Assembly: GCA_944548615.1 (NCBI GenBank)
Contig: OX155952.1
Coordinates: forward strand, 35,351,788-35,415,787
Reading direction: 5' to 3'
DNA length: 64,000 nucleotides
Origin: Micropterix aruncella
Lineage: Eukaryota > Arthropoda > Insecta > Lepidoptera > Micropterigidae
The notes beneath the pieces are model-generated. The model did no database searches. It worked only from the letters and a program-made list of their open reading frames with translations, and had not been told where the DNA came from. Below, in pieces: positions 53,282 to 63,195 of the stretch (positions are counted from its first letter, which is position 1; each line of letters opens with the position of its first letter). The position numbers and the translations under genes are program-made.

Positions 53282-53524
53282 TTACTGAGGATCGTGGCCA
53301 CTATACAACAGTTTGCCTACGAGGCTCCTCCACTTCGACCTGTCTTCTGCATGGCGGGTCGCAGATTGTATTGACCCTTTTGTAACTTCTTTGATGAGGT
53401 CGTTCCATCTGGCCGGTGATCTGCCTCTGCTTCTTCTTCCCTCCACTTGACCCCCAGAAAGCATTTTCTCCAGATTCTCTGGGTCTCTCATGTGTCGATA
53501 TTTATTATTAAATAAAACAACCAT
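53282..53524 (-). pseudogene. RTE-type LINE reverse-transcriptase C terminus
   Basis: Minus-strand frame of 80 codons. Key parts are KMLSGGQVEGRRSRGRSPAR, WNDLIKEVTKGS and AEDRSKWRSLVGKL, the standard C-terminal tail (GRRxRGRPxxRWxD...A.DRxxWR) of RTE/BovB-like ORF2. 5'-truncated, no RT core. It was inserted into the Harbinger element. Confidence 0.8.
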
Positions 53525-53543
53525 TTAGTAAAAAAATACATAT

Positions 53544-53711
53544 TTATTTTTCCTCGCCCAGCTCCCTCTCTAACATCTTTCGCCGCAGCTCACTTGAGCG
53601 AATGTCGTTCTGGGCAATTATCCTATCAGCGATTTGGCGCTTCTTCGCAGCTTCTCTTTTCTCTATCTCCGTTTCCAAGCGGACTTGAAAAAAAATCTTA
53701 TCTTGCGCCAT
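53544..53711 (-). pseudogene. C-terminal piece of Harbinger Myb-like ORF
   Basis: A 55-codon minus-strand frame (AQDKIFFQVRLETEIEKREA then ...SSELRRKMLERELGEEK and stop), a charged coiled-coil tail of the kind that ends the second Harbinger protein. It is in the expected place, convergent with the transposase. The DNA-binding half is not visible. Confidence 0.45.
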
Positions 53712-54537
53712 GAAAAACTGGTTCAGGAGAAATCGCTACTCTGTCTCCTCTAGTATAGCTGCATGTCGTGTCGTAGTTCCTTGAAATAATTAAAATATTT
53801 TATTATTATTCTTTTTATGTGTCGTTTTTAAGGTTTTAGTGGGTCTTCAGCTCCTAGATCACGAATGGACCCATTTTAATGACTGTGACGGGGAGGTCCA
53901 AGTGGTGAATGCCCTAAAACAGGATATAGTGAATGTAGTGAAAACTTTAAACTAAGGAAATGGCTCTGTTGAATACCTGGTGCTAGAAAAAATATCTGTC
54001 TCTTAGCACATCAGTAGCACATCTCAAAGACAACGAAAATTATCTAGACCACGTAACAGAATTGTATCAGTTTCTAAGTAGAAATGAATCCAATTGCTTG
54101 AGGGTCCCTTAAGTGCATACTCACTGAAGGGAGCCCTTAAGTATCGACTATGTGAGGGTTCCTCGAGGTGCACTTAAGTACTATTGACTCTGAATACGGC
54201 TGTGTTCTACATGGCGCACACGTTCGTTTATTTTACGTTCGTAAATAATTCCTGACGTTCGTTTCGGAATCCAGCCCGTGCGTTCGTGATTCCGAACGAA
54301 AAAAAACAAATGACGTCATACCAACTCCCATTCCTCTTCTTCTTGTTAAGTGACAGCAAATATTCAATAACAATTAATTCGTCGTCATCCATATTCCCGC
54401 GGAGAGTCCCTCTACGTACTAGCAGTAAAAATTCAAAATGAAAAAAAAACGAACGTTTGCGGTAGGTTCACGGAATTCCGAGTCGGTATTCAGAATTTGG
54501 AAATCGAATACGTAAACGTACGTGTGCGGCCGGCCTA

Positions 54538-55178
54538 AAAAACATCAAGCTTCAAAATGCTTGACGATTATTTTGACATTTTTAATTCAAACGATGAGCA
54601 ACGACTCAGCTAATTAAAGTCGACTTGTTTTAAAAAAGACACTACCGAAAATTTGCTTAAAAAAAAACACAATTTTATGAAGCATGTAAATAAAAACAAC
54701 CAGCCCTGTTTTTATGACTACTTCAAACCACCGACTTTGCCCACTTTATCTAGAATAATCTAGACAATGTGGATATCTCGATAATATACGAATTGTACCT
54801 ATAAAGGTACGATTTTGTTTTGTGTCGTAATAAAATGCAAAAAATGCACAATAGCAATAACAATGCTACGTAATAAAATATTAACAAATGAATATAATAA
54901 GCAAATTATTTGTTTTTAAAGCAAATCCCTGATTAAAAAAAAGGTCGACGGAATAGACGTCGCTTGTTAGACAACACTATTCGGTTGAATGCCCGAAATG
55001 CGCAATCAGATTCAAGTCCAAATAATTGTCTATCTTATAATGCTACGAATATATATTATAAAAATGACCAAAAATTCAGAAATAATTAATAATTAACATA
55101 TATTGTAAAATAAAGGGCAATTTGTGTCATAAGATTGATAAAATAGTTTCTTTTCCTGCCGGAAGTTCGGAGGTAACC
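54538..55178. other. Distal upstream region of HSP90
   Basis: AT-rich, with CTAGAATAATCTAGAC near 54760 that resembles imperfect heat-shock units. No gene. Confidence 0.45.
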
Positions 55179-55201
55179 TTCTAGAATATTCTCGAAGATT
55201 C
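55179..55201 (+). promoter_or_regulatory. Heat shock element, five perfect units
   Basis: Five alternating units with 2-base spacing: TTC (55179), GAA (55184), TTC (55189), GAA (55194), TTC (55199). This is an ideal binding site for a heat-shock factor trimer and lies 19 bases before the TATA box of HSP90. Confidence 0.93.
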
Positions 55202-55219
55202 CCGACGGCCGGCCGCGTC

Positions 55220-55228
55220 TATAAAAAG
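55220..55228 (+). promoter_or_regulatory. TATA box of HSP90
   Basis: TATAAAAAG. It places the transcription start near 55250, where GTTCAATTT offers an initiator-like TCA. Confidence 0.85.
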
Positions 55229-55249
55229 GACGGAAGCAGCGGGCTGTTC

Positions 55250-55360
55250 AATTTATTGAGCTGTCAGAGTCGCCGTGCCGGGACGCGTCGGATCGTCGCT
55301 GTTGCGAGTTTTCTAGAATTTTCTGTTGGTTCCAATCACTGGAAATAAATCCACCTCAAA
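55250..55360 (+). other. HSP90 5'-UTR exon
   Basis: A roughly 110-base non-coding exon with a donor at CTCAAA|GTAAGT (55361) and an acceptor at TTTTATAG|ATG (55648). It also contains a three-unit heat shock element, TTCtaGAAttTTC, at 55311-55323, downstream of the start site. Confidence 0.8.
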
Positions 55361-55648
55361 GTAAGTACACATTATTTGAGAATTATGAATGTTTTAATAG
55401 TTTCCAAACGAGCTGATGCCGTATTTTTCTTTTGTCGGCGAGGTTGTTGTTCCCTTGTTCTTTAGGCTATTGCGGAAACTGGAAAATACGCAATTATTCT
55501 GGGTAGAATGTTCGAGAATCGATGAAAAAAAGAATGAATCGTCGCTTTCAGAAAAATGTTGTAAAATTTGGCTTTAGTCGCCGCCACGTGCTTTGTCATG
55601 TACCTAATAGTTTTTTTTAATTCTAACATAAACACGTTTTTTTTATAG

Positions 55649-58608
55649 ATGCCAGAGGGTACGCAAGGAGGCAGCGATGTCGAGACGTTCGCGTTCCAAG
55701 CTGAGATTGCTCAGCTTATGTCCTTGATCATCAATACTTTCTACTCGAATAAGGAGATATTCCTGAGAGAGCTGATCTCGAATTCCTCAGATGTAAGTAT
55801 AAAGTACCACTGTCAAAGTTAGCCCCTTTTGTTAGGTGGAAGCATCAAGCTGCCCCGTCTATGACCTGCAGTTGCCATTGCAACCTTGCTGCACTACACA
55901 ACACCCAACCTGATTCTTTCCAAATCTGCATTCTTCATCAATATTATCTGCCCCCCTCCCCCCCCCCCGCATCCAATATTTGAAATGTGGGATTTGACCC
56001 CTTTTAAAACAAGAAAGAAATAAATCAAGAAGGTTCCCAAATCACCAAAATCGATGTACTTTCTGTAAAATCAGTGTGTATCAAAAAGTCAAACTATGCA
56101 CAATTTAATGCAACTTGCAAATCTACTGTATATACGATGGTTAGAGTTTCACTGTTATTGCAGCAAATGTTAGAACACAAACCTGGCCATATTATTAGGC
56201 CCATCGTTTTTGGTATGACACTTTTTTAATACTTTAACAATTTATTTTGAAGAACAAGCTCAAAAACATTTTTTACTAATTTAGTATGCGATATTAGTAC
56301 TTGAATTCAGGAAATTTCGTAATTTTGTTTACCCCTTTCAAGGAACGACTGAACACATAAATTAAAGACAAAAACGAATGTCAGGAATACATATGTAAAA
56401 TAAGACCAACATAAAAAGAAACATTAATTTATGCTTTATATTTGTGTATATAAAAATATGTGAAAAATGATTTAATTATAAATCGACAAATATGTATAAA
56501 GCTACGAATACATATTTCCATCCTCCGCCGTCCGAACGGTGAATTCATTGTAATATTTGCCTTCTCTTTGCTTTCAGGCGTTGGACAAAATTCGCTACGA
56601 GTCCCTCACGGATCCTTCGAAATTGGACGATGGAAAGGATTTGTACATCAAAATCATCCCGAACAAAAGCGAGGGAACGCTCACCATCATCGACACGGGC
56701 ATCGGAATGACTAAAGCCGATCTAGTCAATAACCTAGGTACCATCGCCAAATCCGGGACCAAGGCTTTCATGGAAGCCCTCCAGGCCGGCGCGGATATCA
56801 GCATGATCGGCCAGTTCGGCGTGGGATTCTACTCGTCTTACCTCGTCGCCGACAAAGTGACGGTCGTGTCGAAGCACAACGACGACGAGCAGTACCTGTG
56901 GGAGTCTTCCGCCGGAGGCTCCTTCACCGTCACCCTCGACCAGGGAGAGCCCCTCGGGCGCGGGACCAAACTCGTCCTGCACATCAAGGAAGACCAGAGC
57001 GAGTTCCTCGAGGAGAACAAGATCAAGGAGATCGTCAAGAAGCACTCTCAGTTCATCGGCTACCCGATCAAGCTGCTCGTCGAGAAGGAGAGGGAGAAGG
57101 AGCTGTCGGACGACGAGGAGGAGCCCAAGGAGGAGAAGGACAAGGGGGAGGAGGACGCCAAGCCCAAGATCGAGGACGTCGGCGAGGACGAGGAGGAGGA
57201 CAAGGACAAGGAGGAGAAGAAGAAGAAGAAGAAGACCATCAAGGAGAAGTACACGGAGGACGAGGAGCTCAACAAGACCAAGCCCATCTGGACCCGCAAC
57301 GCCGACGACATCACGCAGGAGGAGTACGGCGAGTTCTACAAGTCGCTCACCAACGACTGGGAGGACCATCTGGCCGTCAAGCACTTCTCGGTGGAGGGCC
57401 AGCTCGAGTTCAGGGCGCTGCTGTTCATCCCGCGCCGCGTGCCCTTCGACCTGTTCGAGAACAAGAAGCGCAAGAACAACATCAAGCTGTACGTGCGCCG
57501 CGTCTTCATCATGGACAACTGCGAGGAGCTCATCCCCGAGTACCTGAACTTCGCCAAGGGCGTGGTGGACAGCGAGGACCTGCCGCTGAACATCTCCCGC
57601 GAGACGCTGCAGCAGAACAAGATCCTCAAGGTGATCCGCAAGAACCTCGTCAAGAAGTGCCTGGAGCTGTTCGACGAGCTCGCCGAGGACAAGGAGGGCT
57701 ACAAGAAGTTCTACGAGCAGTTCAGCAAGAACCTCAAGCTGGGCATCCACGAGGACTCGCAGAACCGCGCCAAGCTGTCGGACCTGCTGCGCTACGGCAC
57801 GTCGGCCTCCGGCGACGAGATGTGCTCGCTGAAGGACTACGTGTCGCGCATGAAGGAGAGCCAGAAGCACATCTACTACATCACGGGCGAGAACCGCGAG
57901 CAGGTGGCCAACTCGTCGTTCGTCGAGCGCGTGAAGAAGCGCGGCTTCGAGGTGGTCTACATGACGGAGCCCATCGACGAGTACGTCGTCCAGCAGATGA
58001 AAGAGTACGACGGCAAGCAGCTCGTGTCCGTCACCAAGGAGGGGCTCGAGCTGCCCGAGGACGAGGAGGAGAAGAAGAAGCGCGAGGAGGACAAGGCCAA
58101 GTTCGAGAACCTGTGCAAGGTCATGAAGAACATCCTGGAGGGCAAGGTGGAGAAGGTGGCGGTGAGCAACCGGCTGGTGGAGTCGCCCTGCTGCATCGTG
58201 ACCTCGCAGTACGGCTGGACGGCCAACATGGAGCGCATCATGAAGGCGCAGGCGCTGCGCGACACCTCCACCATGGGCTACATGGCGGCCAAAAAGCACC
58301 TGGAGATCAACCCCGACCACGCCATCGTGGAGACGCTGCGCGCCAAGGCCGAGGCCGACAAGGGCGACAAGGCCGTCAAGGACCTCGTCATCCTGCTGTT
58401 CGAGACGGCCCTGCTGTCCTCGGGCTTCGCGCTGGACGAGCCGCAGATCCACGCGGCCCGCATCTACCGCATGATCAAGCTGGGGCTCGGCATCGACGAG
58501 GACGAGCCCATGGCGGCCGACGAGGCGGCCGCCGACGCCGCGGCCGACGCGCCGCCCGCGCTCGAGGCCGACGCCGACGACGCCTCGCGCATGGAGGAGG
58601 TGGACTGA
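55649..58608 (+). CDS. Hsp90: Cytosolic HSP90 (Hsp83) chaperone, two coding exons
   Basis: ATP-dependent dimeric chaperone for kinases, receptors and other clients. Coding exons 55649-55792 (48 codons) and 56578-58608, joined in phase 0, give 724 residues. The GHKL ATPase domain: [20 protein letters not shown] across the splice into [48 protein letters not shown] charged linker (about 215-265) has long Glu/Lys runs. The middle domain includes [20 protein letters not shown] and [20 protein letters not shown] with its catalytic-loop Arg. The C-terminal dimerisation domain ends in MEEVD, the TPR-cochaperone docking signal of cytosolic forms. The 785-base intron inside the ATP-binding domain is unusual, since insect Hsp90/Hsp83 genes typically have only a 5'-UTR intron or none. 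Exon 2 uses almost only G/C at third positions after about 56900. AATAAA at about 58748. Confidence 0.97.
55793..56577. other. HSP90 coding-region intron
   Basis: Begins GTAAGT and ends TTGCTTTCAG. It includes a C-rich run at 55955-55971 and is AT-rich afterwards. No inserted element is evident. Confidence 0.8.
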
Positions 58609-58611
58609 GCG

Positions 58612-58672
58612 CCCGAGCGCCCCGAGCCCCCCCGAGCCCCCCGAGCCCCCCGAGCCCCCCGAGCCCCCCTTC
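58612..58672 (+). repeat. (CCCCGAG)n tract in the HSP90 3' UTR
   Basis: Seven or so tandem units of 7-10 bases built from CCGAGCCCC, right after the stop codon. On the mRNA this is a C-rich tract just before a short 3' UTR. Confidence 0.85.
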
Positions 58673-58759
58673 GCGCCCTAGTATTACGCGCCGCGGCCAG
58701 CCGCTTCGCTACTCGCCTCCTATTACCGGTACCTAAGTGATTTTCTAATAAAAGACTAT

Positions 58760-59429
58760 GTTTTATCCGAATGTTTTATTATCTTTCCTCGATCCTCAGA
58801 CGCGCATCTCGCCGCATTTCAAAAATGAGGAATGGAAAACCGATACATCGACGGCGAAAAGCCTGCGTATGACGAGTTGATTTTCAATTCATTCCATTAA
58901 AAAAAAATATGCATTAACCGCAGTCTGCTCTTCGTTCTGAAAAATCTTAAATTTTTGGCTGAATTTTAAGGTCTGCATTGGCACAATGCTAAAAAAAATG
59001 TTCTCCAGAATAGCTGTCTTACATCTACTTTTACCAGGTTTCACGTCTACAGCTCGCATGCATGATTATGCAAGTCATCGACGACAGATCGACGGTTCTC
59101 ATCTTATTGTACAGAGCTAGCTAAAACTTGACAATAGTCAGTCATAAAAACTAAGGTCATCATGAAGCTTTTAGTCGGGGAGGTAGTGAATATTTTTAGT
59201 TTGTGAAAGTAATTAAATCTGGTCTATTATTGAGGCTAATCAAGAAATTCTGAGTATGGCAAAGATTATGCAGCCAAATTGCATTTTTTTCCCAGTTATA
59301 AATCTTTTCCACTTCTAGAGTTCACCATTAAATGCCCAAAAATAGCAATCTGGCTTATATACAGTGGCTTGAAGATAGTCTGGCTGAAGTATTTCGAAAC
59401 TGATAAATCAATCTGATAGTTGCCCTTAT
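58760..59429. other. HSP90 3' flank
   Basis: AT-rich intergenic sequence. No frame or repeat edge is convincing. Confidence 0.5.
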
Positions 59430-59760
59430 TTTTACACGTTTAAAACTTATAATTTAAATTGATTGAAATAAGTCTAGTTATTTGAGTGCTTCTGACAGGA
59501 TCTAGAAATTAGACAAAAATACAACTCATTGCTCTCATTTTCAGTCTTGAAAGTTTTGTACAGGATAATTGATCCTATAATTCAATGAAAAAAATACATC
59601 TGGCTAGTGTTCATAATAACTAACTAAAGCCTCGCCAGACTCTCCTGAAGTTTATCGCAGTGAGCTATCGATACCTTTCCCTTCGACTTGTTATCAAGAA
59701 ATAGAACTCATGGAAATTTACCTGGTTGCGTGAATATCGTAAACAGATGTGTCATCTTAT
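59430..59760 (+). repeat. Dispersed repeat, second copy of 17637-18030
   Basis: Shares GGATAATTGATCCTATAATT, TGTTCATAATAACTAA, TTATCAAGAAA and GGAAATTTACC with the other copy in the same order and orientation. The class is unknown. Confidence 0.6.
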
Positions 59761-59971
59761 GGTGCTCCTAAATGGGCTATACTTTTATGGCAATTTGTGG
59801 CTGCAATATCAGCGACTATAGCTCGGCCCAGCGACAATATTTGATTGCAGCATATGGCTGGAAAATATATAGCACAGCCATTCTCGGTAATATTTCTGCA
59901 AAAGTATGGCCCATCATTTTGACTCGCAAACGGGTTACACAATTGGGTAACAATGGTCGACGAAATCATAC

Positions 59972-60871
59972 GTGTCGCAGCGGCTTATATTGCTAAAACG
60001 ACACCGGACCTTGCTTGCCCTGTCCGCGCAAAAAAATACAAGCGATTGCGACGCTGCTTGTCAGTGTCTTAAACCGTCGCAAGGAGTCACGGACAGAGTT
60101 GAACCTCACACGTCCCTAGACTCCACATCTGCCTGCATTTTGTCACCCGACCGGTTTCCACTACCCGCGCAAATCGTATCCTTCCCTCTAAAATTCCCTT
60201 CACTTGCAAAAGAGGACTGGGAATTTTACAATAATAATTTAACTTCTATTTTTGACCACTCTGTGAACCGTAATGCCCCTGCCAGTGTTCAGCTATCTTC
60301 CTTCCGGGTGCCGGTCCATGAATACTTCTCGGGTGTTTACCCAAAATCTACCCATGTCGACCCGGTTCACAGAGAAAACGGGCAAAGATCCATAGGCAAA
60401 AGCGGGAATAAATTCATGCTACTTCATCGCCAGTTACGTGAAGCCAAGAAAGCCGGGGATAAAGCTCTCTGCCACAACTTCTCGCGCGCGTACTGCTCTT
60501 TACAGAGTGTAGCAATGCAAAACGACAAGCGCAAGGCAGTATTTCTCAAATTCAAAGAGGAAGTTCGGTTCGACGAAAACCGTTTTAACTACAGCAAAAA
60601 GGTTTTGTCTGCCGCCAAGGGCAAAATCCAAATTCCGGAAGAAATGGCCACGGAATACTTTTCGACCACGTATGAGGATACAATACTGCTCCATACATAC
60701 AGCCCTCCGCCGGGCATTATACCTCCGCACCTGCCTACGGTAGCTTTTGCCTCTCAACCTCCATCTCTAGATGAGATTCTTAATCAAGTAAAGAGGAAGT
60801 CGTCGGGCTCTACTCCGGGTCCCGATGGTATTCTCTATTTAGTATATAAAAAGTGCCCCTGCCTTCAACAA
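59972..60871 (+). pseudogene. LINE ORF2 N-terminal part, truncated at the RT start
   Basis: A plus-strand open frame of about 300 codons. The middle is basic and helix-rich (FMLLHRQLREAKKAGDKALC). The part before the reverse transcriptase shows VFLKFKEEVRFDENRFNYSK. The RT then opens with the typical SSGSTPGPDGILYLVYKKCP (first RT block). At KKCPCLQ it is cut by the tail of the oppositely oriented LINE. The RT catalytic FADD region is absent. The upstream end near 60000 may hold more of the element with stops. Confidence 0.75.
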
Positions 60872-62855
60872 AATAAAATACAAACGGAGCTTCCATGGAA
60901 TTCACCGACCAAAAATTGGGCCCATCATATATAATTATTACACGTCTGGGAGGTGAACGGTGGATTCCGGACTAACGACCGGCTGTGGTAGGTTTAGGAC
61001 AGCTGTCTTGCCACATGTGAGCGTTCACCTTACCACCCATTCACTCCCCCTTCGAAGCCATAGAATTTGAAATGCAGAAATTGCGGTTTTAGATAATTTT
61101 TCTAGAAAGGAGTTGATTATTTTCCTGGAGAGACCAAAATCTTTAAAAAGGTGAAAAAAAGATTTAGCTGGCAGGCCACGAGCGCCTACTTCCACCGCGT
61201 GAAGGTGAACAGTGAAGCCGTTCCGGGTGACGGCATTTGCGAGGTCATGGTATTTATTTAATTTGTACTCGTGGTCTTTTGGGATATTTGATTCCCATGG
61301 AACAGTTAATTCTACGATAAATACCATCTTCCGAGATAGAGAGTAAAGAGTTATTTATATCTGGACGCAGGGCTGTGCATCCGAGACTTTCAGGGAATTT
61401 ATACTGCTTAGAGACCGAATCGACCTCCATAATCCAATCTGAAGCTTTCTCAATTATTGAGAAAGGTGAGATGTTTTTTGCCTTTAGAGCCAACCCGCAC
61501 AAACTGTATTGGGGGTTTGGAGGATACTGTGGAACCCTTGTTGGCACGAGCCACTGAGAGGCTAAGTACCTCGCGAATAACAGCAAGGACTTTGTCGTGG
61601 CGATAAGTGTACCGTCCTTGATCCAAGGCCACCTTGCAGCCAGCTAGAATATGCCTAGTTGTGCAAGGGGTGTTGCTACACAGGGGACATGAACTATCCT
61701 CGGCATAGCTCCAACGAGCGAGGTTACTGGGGTCTGGAAGTGTATGCTGAAAGGCATTTAAATAAAATTTCAGCATCTCGGGCGTCCAGTCATACAACAT
61801 CACTTTCCAGTGCATTGGAGGAGGAATGCAAAAGTCTCCAATTGTTGTCCAATCATTCTGGCATTGAAGGCCAATAGCGTGAGCCATACTCTCGTAATCT
61901 CCCCGCAAGAGAGACTTCTTCAAGTCCACGTCGCTCGTGGTTGTACTGCCATCCCCAGACCAGTGCCATTCTGGCTGATTCCAGTAAGGAACTTTTTGTG
62001 GAAGCCTACGCGGGCCTGTAGATCATTTGACTCACTTCGGCCACTTACTACGTGCTTCGATATTGCCGGATCCTTGGAATCGCTTAAAATCGAATTTTTG
62101 GTTATTCTGGAGTTAGCGTAGAGCAGAGAGGGCAGTTTTAGAGCTAACCCAAAAGTGTGTTTGGACCTGAAGAGAGTCGAGGGGTCAGCTGGTTTGGCTA
62201 AGAACAACCAGGATTTTAAACTAGCTGTCACCAGTGTATCCAGACGAGACAACTTGGGTTGTCGACTACAGCGGGCGAGCCCGTCACCACAGGAAGCTTT
62301 AACGATTAGTCGTTCTATCTCCCTGGAGTGAGCGTAGAAGACTTGGGACAGAACAGTCCACCATCTAGCTACGCCAACAACCCGTAAGAGACCAACGCCT
62401 TACCACGAGATAGCCAGTAATGTTACATGGCGGGCGACACTCGCGCCCTTACTACCAATTGTGACCAGATTTCTCCGGTCTCTCGATTGGTTCAGACGAG
62501 ACAGTTGGTTTTTGGTGAAATCGTAAATAAGAAAGGGCCATGACAAATGTGAAGTTAGATAGTTGTCATAGATCCAAGCCTTACAAGGGCCAGAAATTAG
62601 CAATGCATCTATCTTTTCCAGGCAACTACTGAAATGTTCTATAACATGATCGCCAGAGAGGTCTTTTCCCTGGCAGGTGATTTTCCTGCCAAGAAATTTG
62701 AAGCGGTTATTTGGGTCTATAAGGGAGATAATAGAGCCCTTATAGACCAATTTTGGGTCATAGGACGTAAATTTTGTGTCTATGCGGGCGAGTCCAAGGC
62801 AAAAACATTTGGAGGGCTTCACAGCTTTCCCTGCTATTACAGTAAGTGAAGCTGT
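60872..62855 (-). pseudogene. LINE with C-terminal CCHC and restriction-like endonuclease region, 5'-truncated
   Basis: Minus-strand copy, from 62855 down. RT-thumb region: KPSKCFCLGLARIDTKFTS, LVYKGSIISLIDPNNRFKFL, WIYDNYLTSHLSWPFLIYDF. Then ALKLPSLLYANSRITKNSIL after the 241-base insertion, then MHWKVMLYDWTPEMLKFYLN. The zinc motif is SCPLCSNTPCTTRHILAGC. An endonuclease-like block follows (LRPDINNSLLSISEDG, VELTVPWESNIPKDHEYKLN, VEVGARGLPAKSFFHLFKDF), then the 3' UTR ending at 60872 in AATAAAATACAAACGGAGC. This order (RT, CCHC, LRPD...VELTVPWE...K...VEVGARG) is that of R2/NeSL-type LINEs. Several frameshifts make it dead. Confidence 0.75.
62241..62503 (-). mobile_element. 241-bp repeat insertion with 11-base target duplication
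   Basis: The insertion 62252-62492 lies between two copies of CAGACGAGACA (62241-62251, 62493-62503). The corresponding place in the LINE copy at about 15318 has the site only once, so the empty site is visible in this window. The inserted sequence is the 9527-type repeat in minus orientation. No poly(A) tail. Confidence 0.85.
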
Positions 62856-63190
62856 TCTGCGACTGGTCAGGCTGTAGAAAGGTGAAGCCCTCCGAATGTT
62901 TTTGCCTTGGACTCGCCCACATAGACACAAAATTTACATCCAATGAGCCCAAATTGGTCTATAAAGGCTCTAATATCTCCCTCATAAACCCAAATAACCA
63001 TTTTAAATTCCCTGGCAGGAAATTCACCCATCAAGGAAAAGACGTCTCTGGCGTCTAAACCTACCACAGCCAGTCGTTAGTCCGGAATCCACTGCTCACC
63101 CCCCAGAAGTGTAAAAAATAGTATTATGATGGGCCCGACTCCAGTCGGTGAATTTTATGGCAGCTCCGTTTGTATTTTATTTTATTTTAT
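62856..63190 (+). pseudogene. LINE RT fragment joined to 3' UTR
   Basis: Plus-oriented copy, head-to-head with the minus copy. It reads KPSECFCLGLAHIDTKFTS then LVYKGSNISLINPNNHFKFP, and jumps at about 63055 to the family's 3' UTR (CCTACCACAGCCAGTCGTTA ... GCAGCTCCGTTTGTATTTTA) with a (TTTTA)n tail at 63175-63195. About 1.3 kb of ORF2 is deleted. Confidence 0.75.
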
Positions 63191-63195
63191 TTATT

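Larger units (their letters stand above)
51594..54202 (+). mobile_element. PIF/Harbinger transposon, second copy
   Basis: Terminal inverted repeats CAGCCGTATTCAGAGTC at 51594-51610 and its complement at 54186-54202. Subterminal AC/CT-rich words such as CTTAAGTG and CTCAAGTGTG recur many times at both ends and could be transposase binding sites. It carries a broken transposase (51830-52955), the tail of the Myb-like gene on the opposite strand (53544-53711) and an RTE LINE fragment. No clear 3-base target duplication. Confidence 0.8.
51491..54537. mobile_element. MITE split by a Harbinger insertion
   Basis: Outer inverted repeats GGTTAGCCGCACACGTACG (about 51493-51511) and CGTACGTGTGCGGCCGGCC (54517-54535), each bordered by TA. 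Without the inner element (51594-54202) about 440 bases remain, rich in ACGTTCGT words. The nested order implies the MITE came first. Confidence 0.65.

Noticed and set aside
56734..58452. 572-codon antisense frame across HSP90
   Set aside because: It exists because exon 2 uses G/C third positions. Its Leu/Val/Asp-rich translation has no domain, and HSP90 on the other strand fully explains the sequence.
56898..58736. 612-codon plus-strand frame overlapping HSP90
   Set aside because: A +1 shadow of the same GC3-rich exon, extremely Arg/Gly-rich with no start context. It extends past the true stop into the C-rich 3' UTR.
59757..59996. Overlapping short frames on both strands
   Set aside because: Neither has a recognisable motif, and each overlaps the other completely.
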